Positions 1 through 7,399 of a DNA stretch of 15,158 bases are shown one piece after another; position 1 is the stretch's first letter, and every line of letters starts with the position of its first letter. Source of the DNA: Clostridiales bacterium (GTDB lineage Bacteria > Bacillota > Clostridia > Oscillospirales > Oscillospiraceae). The notes under the pieces are model-generated. The model was not told the origin of the DNA, did not search any database, and worked only from the letters and a program-made list of their open reading frames with translations. The DNA is taken from contig JAHZEF010000048.1 of the NCBI GenBank assembly GCA_019422005.1, forward strand, positions 1 through 15,158. Reading direction: 5' to 3'. A program made the translations under genes and the position numbers.

Positions 1-312
1 GCCGGCAAAATCTTCTCAGATTTTGAGGCGGAAAAATTCGGGGACGGCGTACATCTGACGGAAAAGTACCTGGACTGCGACCTTCTGATCCTGGACGACC
101 TGGGCACGGAAATGACCACCCAGTTCACGCTGTCCGCCCTGTATACCCTGGTCAACGGCCGGATGCTCTCCGGCCGGCCGGCCATCATCTCCACCAATCT
201 GACCGCCGACGAAATCCGGCGGCGCTACACGCCCCAGATCGCCTCCCGGCTTCTGGGCGGCTATGAGCTGCTTCTCTTCGCCGGAACGGATATCCGGATG
301 CTGAAGCGGTGA
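1..312 (+). CDS. DnaC/IstB-type helicase-loader ATPase, C-terminal part (5' end outside window)
   Basis: The reading frame is open from base 1 to a TGA at 310-312, giving 103 residues with no start in the window, so this is the 3' end of a longer gene. Proteins of this AAA+ family load the replicative helicase onto DNA or, as IstB, assist transposition. The Walker B segment LLILDDLGTE is clear, followed by a sensor-1 type stretch (IISTNLT) and an arginine-rich segment (EIRRRY...SRLL) where the arginine finger is expected. Walker A would lie upstream and is not visible. The ending 'SRLLGGYELLLFAGTDIRMLKR' fits chromosomal DnaC-like loaders of Clostridia better than IstB, and no transposase or inverted repeat is nearby. 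nadE follows after a 39-base gap with no terminator, so they are probably co-transcribed. Family call is sure; the DnaC-versus-IstB choice rests on context. Confidence 0.85.
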   Translation, partial: AGKIFSDFEAEKFGDGVHLTEKYLDCDLLILDDLGTEMTTQFTLSALYTLVNGRMLSGRPAIISTNLTADEIRRRYTPQIASRLLGGYELLLFAGTDIRMLKR

Positions 313-337
313 GGCCGGCGATCCGAAACTACCGCTT

Positions 338-344
338 GAGGTGA
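338..344 (+). promoter_or_regulatory. Ribosome binding site of nadE
   Basis: GAGGTGA lies 7 bases before the ATG at 352. It supports this start for the NAD+ synthetase rather than a downstream ATG. Confidence 0.7.
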
Positions 345-351
345 CGATACT

Positions 352-2256
352 ATGAACCATGGATTTGTCAAATGCGCCGCGGCGTCGACCCCCGTCCGGG
401 TGGCCGACTGCGCCTTCCACGCCGAAGAGACCGTCAAGGCCATCCGGGCCGCGGCCGGGCAGTCGGTCCGGATCCTGGTCCTGCCGGAGCTGGGCCTGAC
501 CGGCTATACCTGCGGCGACCTCTTCCTGCAGAAGACGCTGCTGGACGGCGCGCTGGAAGCCCTGCGGACGGTCCGCAACGCCACGCGCGGCCTGCCGATG
601 CTGGTCTTCGCCGGCCTGCCGCTGGCTGTGGACGGCAAGCTGTACAACTGCGCCGCCGCCCTGTTCAACGGAACTGTCCTGGGCGTGATCCCCAAAACAC
701 ATCTGCCCAATTACGCGGAATTCTACGAGGCCCGCTGGTTTGCTCCCGCCCCGGAGGGCCGGCGGACGATTGAGCTGCTGGGCGAGCCGACGCCGTTCGG
801 CCCCAATCAGCTGTTCCGGTGCGAGACCCTGCCGGAGCTGACCGTAGGCTGCGAAATCTGCGAGGACCTCTGGGCGCCCAACCCGCCGTCGGTGGGCCAG
901 GCCATGGCCGGCGCCACCGTCATCGCAAACCTGTCGGCCTCCAACGAGGTGGTGGGAAAAGACGCCTATCGCCGGGAACTGGTCAAAAACCAGTCGGCGC
1001 GCCTGAACTGCGGCTATCTCTACAGTTCCTGCGGCGACGGGGAGTCCACCACCGACCTGGTGTTCTCCGGCCATCATATCCTCTGCGAAGACGGCGCGGT
1101 CCTGGCGGAACGGCGGGATCCGGCGCCGGGCATGGCCGTGACGGAGCTCGACGTCCATCGGCTGTCGTATGAGCGCCGCCGCTCCAACACGTTCACGGCC
1201 GGCAGCGGCGGCGAGGTCTGCGGCTCCTTTTCGCTGCCGCAGGAGGAGACCGGCCTGACCCGCTTCGTGGATCCCATGCCGTTTGTACCCTCCGACGAAA
1301 CCGCCCGCAGCTGCCGCTGCGAGGACATCCTGAATCTGCAGGCCGCCGGCCTGAAGCAGCGTATCCGCCACACCCGCTGCAGGGCCTGCGTGGTGGGCCT
1401 GTCCGGCGGACTGGATTCGACGCTGGCGCTGCTGGTCGCCGTCCGGGCCATGGACGCGCTGGAACGGGACCGGAAGGACATTCTGGCCGTGACCATGCCC
1501 TGCTTCGGCACCACCAGCCGCACCCGGGACAACGCCACAAGCATGGCGGAGCTTCTGGGCGTCAGCTTTCTGACCGTACCCATCGCCGCGGCGGTGGAGC
1601 AGCATTTCCAGGACATCGGCCTGCCCGGCGGCGACCGTTCCGTCACCTACGAAAACGCGCAGGCCCGGGAGCGGACGCAGGTGCTGATGGATCTGGCCAA
1701 CCGGATGGGCGGCATGGTGATCGGCACCGGCGACCTGAGCGAGCTGGCCCTGGGCTGGGCCACCTACAACGGCGACCACATGAGCATGTACGGCGTCAAC
1801 GCCTCCGTCCCCAAAACCCTGGTGCGGCATATCGTCCGCCATGCGGCGGAGCACGCCGCCCCGGCGCTGCAGGCCGTGCTGCTGGACATTCTGGACACAC
1901 CGGTTTCCCCGGAACTGCTGCCGCCCAGGGATGGTGAAATCGCGCAGAAAACAGAGGATCTGGTGGGCCCTTATGAACTGCACGACTTTTTTCTCTATCA
2001 GATCCTCCGCTTCGGCTTCCCCCCTGCGAAGGTTTACCGGCTGGCCCGGTACGCCTGGCGGGACGAGTACAGCGGCGAAACCATCCTCCACTGGCTGCGG
2101 ATCTTTTACCGCCGCTTTTTCCAGCAGCAGTTCAAGCGCAGCTGCCTGCCCGACGGCCCCAAAATCGGTTCCGTCTCCCTGTCCCCCCGCGGCGACTGGC
2201 GCATGCCCTCCGACGCCTGCGCCGATCTCTGGTTGCAGGAGCTGGAGGCCCTGTAG
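352..2256 (+). CDS. nadE: Glutamine-dependent NAD+ synthetase
   Basis: Cytosolic two-domain enzyme of 634 residues that makes NAD+ from deamido-NAD+ and ATP, using ammonia released from glutamine; the last step of NAD+ synthesis. The N-terminal half is a nitrilase-fold glutaminase with its triad visible: Glu46 (VLPELGLTGY), Lys115 (PKTHLPNYAEFYE) and nucleophile Cys170 (CEICEDLW). The C-terminal half is the synthetase, with the PP-loop SGGLDST at residues 351-357 and the conserved block GTGDLSELALGWATYNGDHMSMYGVNASVPKT split over residues ~460-490. Length matches the usual long NadE form of about 640 residues, so the enzyme looks complete and active. It follows the helicase-loader fragment by 39 bases and is closed by a strong terminator about 95 bases downstream. 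No NAD-biosynthesis neighbour is present in the window. Confidence 0.96.
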   Translation: MNHGFVKCAAASTPVRVADCAFHAEETVKAIRAAAGQSVRILVLPELGLTGYTCGDLFLQKTLLDGALEALRTVRNATRGLPMLVFAGLPLAVDGKLYNCAAALFNGTVLGVIPKTHLPNYAEFYEARWFAPAPEGRRTIELLGEPTPFGPNQLFRCETLPELTVGCEICEDLWAPNPPSVGQAMAGATVIANLSASNEVVGKDAYRRELVKNQSARLNCGYLYSSCGDGESTTDLVFSGHHILCEDGAVLAERRDPAPGMAVTELDVHRLSYERRRSNTFTAGSGGEVCGSFSLPQEETGLTRFVDPMPFVPSDETARSCRCEDILNLQAAGLKQRIRHTRCRACVVGLSGGLDSTLALLVAVRAMDALERDRKDILAVTMPCFGTTSRTRDNATSMAELLGVSFLTVPIAAAVEQHFQDIGLPGGDRSVTYENAQARERTQVLMDLANRMGGMVIGTGDLSELALGWATYNGDHMSMYGVNASVPKTLVRHIVRHAAEHAAPALQAVLLDILDTPVSPELLPPRDGEIAQKTEDLVGPYELHDFFLYQILRFGFPPAKVYRLARYAWRDEYSGETILHWLRIFYRRFFQQQFKRSCLPDGPKIGSVSLSPRGDWRMPSDACADLWLQELEAL

Positions 2257-2350
2257 CGCGCCGCCGGCCGGCCCCTGTCCGCGCCGCCGGAAAACCGTCC
2301 CCGTGGAACGGCGCCTTTTTCGGACGGACGCCGGTGCCCAGGCAGGCCAA

Positions 2351-2387
2351 AGCCGCCGCAGAATTTGCATTCTGCGGCGGCTTTTTT
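2351..2387 (+). terminator. Rho-independent terminator after nadE
   Basis: A perfect 14-bp stem (2351-2364 paired with 2369-2382), loop TTGC, followed by a run of six T (2382-2387). It lies about 95 bases after the nadE stop. Read on the minus strand the stem is followed by only three T, so it acts mainly rightward. Confidence 0.9.
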
Positions 2388-2732
2388 CATGGCGTCCGCC
2401 GTCGTCCCGTGATCCCCTGGCAATCCGGCGGGCGGCGGTTCTGCGCAAGCCTGTGAAGCCGTAGCCCATCCCGGCCAGGCAGCGCACCGCAACACCGCTT
2501 TCAGGCAGGCCGGCCTTCAGCCGGGGCGTGCAAATTGCATTTTTTCGCCAGGCCCGTCCCCGGCCCGGCAAAAGCAAAAGAACCGCTGCAGCACGTCGGG
2601 CGCCGCAGCGGTTCCTGGTTGTCCGGCGGCGATCCGCCTTTTCATGCGCCGGTGCGGCGCAGCCCGCACAGTGTTCGTCCGCAGCCCCGGCGCAGGGCGT
2701 TTTCCGCGCGGGATTGGCCGGCCGCACTGCGG
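2388..2732. other. Non-coding gap between convergent nadE and methyltransferase genes
   Basis: No frame here resembles a protein. A frame open across the whole gap on the minus strand is the antisense of nadE extended by GC-rich sequence and is low-complexity (Arg, Ala, Gly). The gap contains several potential stems: 2580-2589 with 2605-2614 (listed separately), a 5-bp stem 2625-2629/2634-2638 followed by TTTT, and an imperfect long-range pairing of CGTCCGCCG near 2394 with CGGCGGGCG near 2438. I recognise no riboswitch or known RNA family. Confidence 0.6.
2568..2614 (-). terminator. Probable terminator of the leftward methyltransferase transcript
   Basis: Perfect 10-bp stem GAACCGCTGC (2580-2589) with GCAGCGGTTC (2605-2614) and a 15-base loop. 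Read on the minus strand the stem is followed by TTTTGCTTTTG, a T-rich but interrupted tail. It lies about 120 bases past the methyltransferase stop. The plus-strand side has no T tract, so it serves the minus strand. Confidence 0.6.
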
Positions 2733-3494
2733 TCACACGCCGCACTCATACAAAAATTCGGGGCAGGTATCCACAGCCGGATCTTTTTGAAAGGACGCAT
2801 AGGCCCGGATCCGGGAAAACCCGATCTCCTGCAAAATCGCTTCCATTTCTCCCCGCCGGTATAAATGTGTCTGAAAATCCATCGCTTCCCGCTGCAGCAG
2901 GACGCCGTCCCGGTAAACCTCGTAACGCGACGGGCAAAACTGGGTCTGCGTCGCCGCATCATAGTATCTTCTGGATCTGAGCACCAGCCGGCGCCCATCA
3001 CCCAGATCCGCCGCGGCGTCCGTGCCGCAGCCCTCCCTGTCCGGGCAGCGGCTGGCTGTGGTATCAACGGCAAAGACAAATCTGCCGCCGTCTCTCAAAA
3101 GGCCCCTGATCCTGGACAGGGCGGCCCTGCACTGCCGCAGGTCCGTAAACAGGGATACGGAACCGGATGGGATGAAAATATAGTCAAACCGCTCCTCCGT
3201 CCGGTACTCTTCCTGGCCGCTTTGCACCACGGAAGCATCCGGCGCCTTCTCCAGCAGCTTTTTCAGCATGGACGGAGAATTGTCGAGCCCCTGGACTGCA
3301 AAGCCTCTTTCCAGAAACGGCACGAGAAATCTGCCGCTCCCGCACAGGGGTTCCAGAATCGGCTGTCCCTTCCGGGCATAGGACAGATCAAACTCCAGCT
3401 CCTCCCGGGGAGCCTCTGCATGCAGGTATTCATACAGTTCCGTGCACAAAACGCCGTAATCGTTTCGTTTGACTTGCCCCTTGCCGTTCTCCAC
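2733..3494 (-). CDS. Class I SAM-dependent methyltransferase, substrate unknown
   Basis: A 253-residue cytosolic protein with the Rossmann-type methyltransferase core. Motif I is ILEPLCGSGRF (residues ~46-56), followed by Asp71 in GLDNSPSML, the usual ribose-binding acidic position. A motif IV-like segment (FDYIFIPSGSVSLF) and a post-motif RGLLRDGGRFVFAVDT follow. This is the family of small-molecule or general methyltransferases annotated only as 'class I SAM-dependent'; there is no DNA-methylase catalytic motif (NPPY/DPPY) and no restriction enzyme beside it. The start is a GTG at 3494, chosen because a purine-rich GGGGAAGGGG stretch sits about 10 bases upstream and the homology-like sequence begins soon after. 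It is the last gene of the leftward cluster, 100 bases after the desulfurase, with GC-rich hairpin sequence between. Function cannot be assigned. Confidence 0.88.
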   Translation of the reverse strand: MENGKGQVKRNDYGVLCTELYEYLHAEAPREELEFDLSYARKGQPILEPLCGSGRFLVPFLERGFAVQGLDNSPSMLKKLLEKAPDASVVQSGQEEYRTEERFDYIFIPSGSVSLFTDLRQCRAALSRIRGLLRDGGRFVFAVDTTASRCPDREGCGTDAAADLGDGRRLVLRSRRYYDAATQTQFCPSRYEVYRDGVLLQREAMDFQTHLYRRGEMEAILQEIGFSRIRAYASFQKDPAVDTCPEFLYECGV

Positions 3495-3545
3495 CGCGCA
3501 GCTTCCCCTTCCCCATCTGGTGCTCCAATCGTATTATGGCGCAGA

Positions 3546-3584
3546 GCGGCGGCCGCGGGCCGGAAAAGCGCCCGGTTCCGCCGC
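3546..3584 (-). other. GC-rich inverted repeat between desulfurase and methyltransferase
   Basis: GCGGCGG (3546-3552) pairs with CCGCCGC (3578-3584), with a CCGG/CCGG pairing inside and AAAA/TTTT in the loop. No T run follows on the minus strand, so it is not a standard terminator; it may reduce read-through into, or stabilise the message of, the methyltransferase. A CATAAT hexamer just beyond it (minus strand, 3533-3538) could be a -10, but no -35 is visible at the right distance. Confidence 0.4.
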
Positions 3585-3594
3585 CCCGCGGCGT

Positions 3595-4725
3595 TCAGCC
3601 GCCGGATCCCGGCGTGCAGAAATCCTCCCGCAGGGCGGCGGCCAGCTGCAGCACGTCGTCTTCGGTATTGCCGGGGCAGAAGCTGACCCGGATCGCGCCG
3701 TCCACGACAGGCCCCGGCAGCCCCATGGCCTCCAGCACATGGCTGCGGTGCCCCCTGGAGCAGGCGGAGCCGGCGGACACATAAATCCCCCGGTCCTGGA
3801 GCCGGTTGATCAGCTCCTGGGAACGCCGGCCCGGCACGCTGACGCCCACGATGTGGGGCGCGTCGCATCTGCCGAACAGCACCACGCCGGGAAGCCGGGA
3901 AAGCGTTTCCCGGCACAGATCCCGCAGCCGCTCCATATGCCGGATATCCTCCCGCAGGCCGGCCGCCAGCACGGCGCAGGCCGCGCCGAAGCCGCAGATC
4001 ATGGGCAGCCCCTCCGTTCCGGAGCGGAACCCCCGCTCCTGCCCCCCGCCCAGCAGCAGCGGCGGCAGCGGCTGCCCCGGCCGGACATACAGCGCCCCCA
4101 CGCCCTTGGGCCCGTGAACCTTGTGGCCGGAAACGGTAATCAGATCCGCCCCCAGGGATTTCGCACGGAACGGGACCTTGCCCAGCCCCTGGACCGCATC
4201 GGTATGAAACAGCGCATTGGGGCTCAGGCGGCGGGTCGCCCGGATCATCCGGCCGATGGGCATAACCGCGCCGGATTCGTTGTTGACCATCATGACGGAC
4301 ACCAGGATGGTATCGGGCCGCAGCGCCGCCTGCAGCGCCTCGGGCGAGACCCAGCCGCCCTCATCCGGCCGGAGATACGTGACCTCAAACCCCTGGCTTT
4401 CCAGGCGCTGCAGCGGGTGGAGCACCGCATGGTGCTCCACGGCGGTGGAGACAATATGGCGCCCGCGTTTTCCCAGCCGCTGCGCCGTGCCGAAGACGGC
4501 CCAGTTGTCGGCCTCCGTGCCGCCGGAGGTGAAGAAAACCCGCTCCGGCTCCGCCCCCAGGGCGGCGGCGGTCTGCTGCCGTGCCAGGCTGAGCCGCCGT
4601 TCGGCCTCCATCCCCATGGCATGCACCGAGGATGGGTTGCCCCAACACCGGGTCATCAGTTCGGCAACCGCCTCCACCGCCTCTGCGCAGGGCTTTGTGG
4701 TGGCGGAATTATCCAGATAGATCAT
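3595..4725 (-). CDS. Cysteine desulfurase, NifS/IscS family
   Basis: A 376-residue pyridoxal-phosphate enzyme that takes sulfur from L-cysteine as an enzyme-bound persulfide and passes it to tRNA thiolation, Fe-S or cofactor pathways. Visible features: N-terminus MIYLDNSATTKP, PLP-binding blocks TSGGTEADN and VEHHAVL, MMVNNESGAVMPI, HTDAVQGLG, PLP lysine Lys202 in SGHKVHGPKG, and persulfide Cys322 in SAGSACSRGHRSHVL. The cysteine-loop form belongs to the group I (NifS/IscS-like) type, not SufS. It starts 14 bases after the dehydrogenase stop, and its ribosome site AGAGGTGG (4733-4740) touches that stop codon, so translation is probably coupled. Clostridial relatives often sit beside thiI or mnmA or a scaffold protein; none is here. 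A role in tRNA thiolation is suggested by mnmE in the same cluster, but this is inference. Confidence 0.94.
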   Translation of the reverse strand: MIYLDNSATTKPCAEAVEAVAELMTRCWGNPSSVHAMGMEAERRLSLARQQTAAALGAEPERVFFTSGGTEADNWAVFGTAQRLGKRGRHIVSTAVEHHAVLHPLQRLESQGFEVTYLRPDEGGWVSPEALQAALRPDTILVSVMMVNNESGAVMPIGRMIRATRRLSPNALFHTDAVQGLGKVPFRAKSLGADLITVSGHKVHGPKGVGALYVRPGQPLPPLLLGGGQERGFRSGTEGLPMICGFGAACAVLAAGLREDIRHMERLRDLCRETLSRLPGVVLFGRCDAPHIVGVSVPGRRSQELINRLQDRGIYVSAGSACSRGHRSHVLEAMGLPGPVVDGAIRVSFCPGNTEDDVLQLAAALREDFCTPGSGG

Positions 4726-4739
4726 CGAACATCCACCTC

Positions 4740-5687
4740 TCAGGAAATACTGGTCATATACTGCCGCAGCGCCTGCGCCGACCGGGCAAACCGGGCGCGT
4801 TCCGCGTCGTTCAGGTGGTATTCCACCAGTTCTTTCACGCCGGCGGCACCCAGGACCGCGGGAACCCCCATGTAGACGTCCTCCTCCCCGTACTCCCCAT
4901 GCAGCATGGCGGAAACGGGCAGGATCCTGTTGTCGTCCTGCAGGATCGCCTTGATGATCTCCGCAGTGATGGAGGCAATCCCGAAGGTGGTGGCGCCCTT
5001 CACCGACGCCAGATTATACGTGATCTCCGCGATGGTATTGCAGATGGCTTCCCCGTCAAAGCCGGGCAGCCGCTCCGGATCATCCTGCAGGATGGCCGCC
5101 AGCGGCTTTCCCGCCACGGCAACCTGGCTCCAGGGGATCATCTGTTCCTCGCCATGCTCCCCCAGGACGCAGGCCGTCACCGAGCGCGGATCCACATCCA
5201 GGGCGTCGGCCAGATAGAAGCGCAGGCGCGCCGTGTCCAGCGCGGTCCCGGTGCCGATCACCCGGGTATCCGGCAGGCCGGACAGCTGCTGAACCAGCCA
5301 GGTCATCAGATCCACCGGATTGGTGACCACCAGGAATATGCCGTCGAAGCCCGTCGCCATCACGGACGGCACAATCCGGCCGAGCATGGTGGCGGCGTGA
5401 TCCATCCGGTCCAGCCGCGGCGTATTGGGTGCAAACTGCGCGCCCACGGAAAGCACGCAGAGATCCGCATCGGCACAATCGTAATATGACCCGTCCCGGA
5501 TCCGCATCTTGCGGCCGGAAAAGCCCAGGGAATGCTGCAGGTCCGTGGCCTCGGCCCAGGCCTTCTGCGGATCAATATCCACCAGAACCAGATCATCACA
5601 GATATGCCCCACTGCCAGATGGTAGGCCAGTGTAGCCCCCACCTTGCCCGCGCCGATGATCGCCACTTTCGTTCTGGAAATTGCCAT
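4740..5687 (-). CDS. L-lactate dehydrogenase-family 2-hydroxyacid dehydrogenase
   Basis: A 315-residue NAD-dependent enzyme of the LDH/MDH superfamily, expected to interconvert a 2-oxoacid and an L-2-hydroxyacid. The NAD-binding GAGKVG is at residues 12-17 and Asp37 (LVLVDID) selects NAD. Catalytic residues are present: Arg91 (equivalent to LDH Arg109), Asp151 and Arg154 (DTAR; LDH 168 and 171), His178 (GEHGEE; LDH 195), plus TNPVD. The Asp151-His178 spacing of 27 equals that of LDH. The specificity loop reads GAQFAPNTPRLD; by gap-free alignment to the LDH loop, Phe85 replaces Gln102, the residue that normally selects pyruvate. Malate dehydrogenases have Arg there. The substrate may therefore be bulkier or more hydrophobic than pyruvate, as in L-2-hydroxyisocaproate dehydrogenases. 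Ribosome site GGAGGT precedes the ATG by about 9 bases. It lies second in the mnmE cluster. Confidence 0.9.
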   Translation of the reverse strand: MAISRTKVAIIGAGKVGATLAYHLAVGHICDDLVLVDIDPQKAWAEATDLQHSLGFSGRKMRIRDGSYYDCADADLCVLSVGAQFAPNTPRLDRMDHAATMLGRIVPSVMATGFDGIFLVVTNPVDLMTWLVQQLSGLPDTRVIGTGTALDTARLRFYLADALDVDPRSVTACVLGEHGEEQMIPWSQVAVAGKPLAAILQDDPERLPGFDGEAICNTIAEITYNLASVKGATTFGIASITAEIIKAILQDDNRILPVSAMLHGEYGEEDVYMGVPAVLGAAGVKELVEYHLNDAERARFARSAQALRQYMTSIS

Positions 5688-5730
5688 GAAAACGGTACCT
5701 CCATCTCAGATGTCTTGCCAGGATCGCCCG

Positions 5731-5755
5731 GCCGCCGCGCCTTCCCCGCGGCGGC
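5731..5755 (-). other. Intercistronic hairpin between mnmE and the dehydrogenase gene
   Basis: A perfect 9-bp stem (5731-5739 with 5747-5755) and 7-base loop sit directly after the mnmE stop codon. There is no T run on the minus strand, so full termination is unlikely; partial attenuation or protection of the mnmE message end is possible. I see no convincing promoter in the rest of this 72-base gap, which supports co-transcription. Confidence 0.5.
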
Positions 5756-5759
5756 TCCG

Positions 5760-7121
5760 TCACTTTCCCACGCAGAACCGGGAAAAAATCTGATTGGTGA
5801 TTTCCTCCCGCATGCACTTGCCGGTGATCTCGCCCAGCGCTTCCAGCGCGTCCTCCACGTCCACCAGCACCGCGTCCGGCGTCATGTGCAGCGCCAGAGC
5901 GTCCAGCGCGGCCGACAGCGCCGTGCCGGCCCGGTCCACCGCCGCCGCCTGGCGCGCATTGGTCAGAATGCCGCCGTCGCACGGAAGGTCCGCCGGGAAC
6001 AGCATTTCCACCGCCTGCTCCAGGCGCTCCAGCCCTTCCCCGGTCCTGGCGCACAGCGGCACCACCAGTTCGAAGGGCAGGTCCGCGGGCGCGACCGCCT
6101 GGGGCAGGTCCTGCTTGTTGAGCACGGCAACGGCGCGCTCCGCCGTCTCTGCCGCGGCAATCACCGCCCGGTCCTCATCGTCCAGCGGGCGGCTGCCGTC
6201 AAAAACGCAGATTGCCAGCTCTGCGCCGGCCGCCGCCTCCCGCGCCTTTTCCACGCCCATGGCCTCAATCCGGTCCGCCGTTTCCCGAATGCCCGCCGTG
6301 TCGGTCAGGCGCAGCTTCAGCCCCCCGAGGCGCAGCGTTTCCGTCACGGCGTCCCGGGTCGTCCCGGCCACATCCGTGACAATGACGCGGTCATATCCGG
6401 CCAGCGCGTTGAGCAGGCTGGACTTGCCCGCGTTGGGCTTTCCCAGAATCACGGCTCCCAATCCGCCCTGCAGCAGGCGGCCGCGGTCAAACGTGGCCCG
6501 CAGTCCTGCCAGGCTGTCCAGCGCGCCGCACAGCACGGCCCGCAGCTGCTCCAGCCGGAACTCCGCAATCTCCTCGTCCGGATAGTCCAGCACCGCATGA
6601 AAGTGGGCGCAGACGCCGGCCAGCCCGTCATAGACCGGCGCAATCTTCCTGGAGATGGCCCCGCCCAGCTGCCCGGCCGCATTGGCCGCCGCATCGGCAG
6701 TCTCCGCCTCGATCAGGTCGATCACGGCTTCCGCCTGGCTCAGGTCGAGCCGGCCGTTCAAAAATGCACGCCGGGTGAATTCGCCCGGGCCCGCCTGGCG
6801 CGCCCCCGCCGCAAACAGCGCTTCCAGCCCGGCCGCCAGGACGGCCGGCGAGCCATGGCACTGCAGCTCCACCGTATCCTCGCCGGTATAGGACGCCGGG
6901 CCGCGGGCCACGACGGCCAGAACCTGATCCAGCACGCGGCCCTGCACATCCCGCAGATGCCCCAGCACCATCCGGTGGGACGGCGTATCCGCCAGCGGCC
7001 TGCCGCCGGCAGCGGTGAACACCCGGTCCGCCACTGCCGCGGCCCCGTCGCCGGACAGGCGCAGGATTCCGATGGCTGAAACCTGCCAGCCGGTGGATAC
7101 GGCTGCGATCACTTGAGACAT
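5760..7121 (-). CDS. mnmE: tRNA uridine-5-carboxymethylaminomethyl modification GTPase MnmE
   Basis: A 453-residue GTPase which with MnmG modifies carbon 5 of wobble uridine 34 in certain tRNAs. The N-terminal folate-binding domain includes GILRLSGDGA and RGPASYTGEDTVELQCHGS; a helical domain has PGEFTRRAFLNGRLDLSQAEAV. The inserted G domain has G1 GKPNAGKSS (227-235), AGTTRD (252-257), DTAG (274-277) and NKQD (335-338). The C-terminus ends FCVGK, the family's conserved C-[IVL]-G-K motif with the essential cysteine. The length is standard. The ATG is preceded by AGAGGAG 9 bases upstream. In many Bacillota mnmE lies with mnmG, rsmG and jag; here it instead leads a dehydrogenase and a cysteine desulfurase, which could serve the thiolation of the same uridine. 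Confidence 0.97.
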   Translation of the reverse strand: MSQVIAAVSTGWQVSAIGILRLSGDGAAAVADRVFTAAGGRPLADTPSHRMVLGHLRDVQGRVLDQVLAVVARGPASYTGEDTVELQCHGSPAVLAAGLEALFAAGARQAGPGEFTRRAFLNGRLDLSQAEAVIDLIEAETADAAANAAGQLGGAISRKIAPVYDGLAGVCAHFHAVLDYPDEEIAEFRLEQLRAVLCGALDSLAGLRATFDRGRLLQGGLGAVILGKPNAGKSSLLNALAGYDRVIVTDVAGTTRDAVTETLRLGGLKLRLTDTAGIRETADRIEAMGVEKAREAAAGAELAICVFDGSRPLDDEDRAVIAAAETAERAVAVLNKQDLPQAVAPADLPFELVVPLCARTGEGLERLEQAVEMLFPADLPCDGGILTNARQAAAVDRAGTALSAALDALALHMTPDAVLVDVEDALEALGEITGKCMREEITNQIFSRFCVGK

Positions 7122-7174
7122 GGCAAAGCTCCTCTCTGCATACGGCTGCCTGTTCGGCAGTAATTCGGTTTCGT

Positions 7175-7203
7175 ATTATACTCCCAAATCGCCCTTCTGG
7201 CAA
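7175..7203 (-). promoter_or_regulatory. Sigma-A-type promoter of the mnmE cluster
   Basis: On the minus strand, -35 TTGCCA (7198-7203), a 17-base spacer, and a perfect -10 TATAAT (7175-7180). Transcription should start near 7168, giving a leader of about 47 bases. The leader contains a short stem CTGCC/GGCAG (7146-7150 with 7156-7160). Confidence 0.85.
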
Positions 7204-7336
7204 GTGAAATCTGGTGTTTTTTCCACGTTTTGGAGAGTTTTTGCCAGTCTGCGGAGCAATCGCCGCCTGCATCGGCCATTTCCGGGAAACCGGGGCCCGC
7301 GGCGGACGGGTTCGGCGGACGGTTCCTCCTTGCGCA

Positions 7337-7365
7337 TTGCCTTTTGGGCAGAATTATGCTATTGT
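7337..7365 (+). promoter_or_regulatory. Probable promoter of the DUF2207 gene
   Basis: TTGCCT (7337-7342), a 17-base spacer and TATTGT (7360-7365), with a start expected near 7372. The -10 matches consensus at four of six positions, so this is moderate evidence. The expected start falls inside an imperfect palindrome, GACA-N6-TGTC (7370-7383), which could be an operator. Confidence 0.55.
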
Positions 7366-7399
7366 TAAAGACAGAAATTTGTCGAAGGAGGACGCGGGG

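Noticed and set aside
1..312. Remnant of an IS21-type element (IstB)
   Set aside because: No transposase or terminal repeats are visible and the gene runs straight into nadE; a chromosomal helicase loader is likelier, though the 5' end is missing.
16..2745. Minus-strand open frame of 909 codons
   Set aside because: Antisense to nadE, which has full catalytic motifs. The translation is Arg/Ala/Gly/Gln-rich with no family pattern; high GC keeps the frame open.
2733..3494. Restriction-modification DNA methylase
   Set aside because: It has a generic SAM-binding core but no DNA-methylase catalytic motif and no nuclease neighbour.
5532..7079. Plus-strand open frame of 515 codons
   Set aside because: Antisense to mnmE and the end of the dehydrogenase; Arg/Gln-rich with no recognised domain.
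7214..7399. Upstream extension of the DUF2207 protein by 62 residues
   Set aside because: It would run across the predicted promoter and ribosome site and place the clear signal peptide inside the protein.
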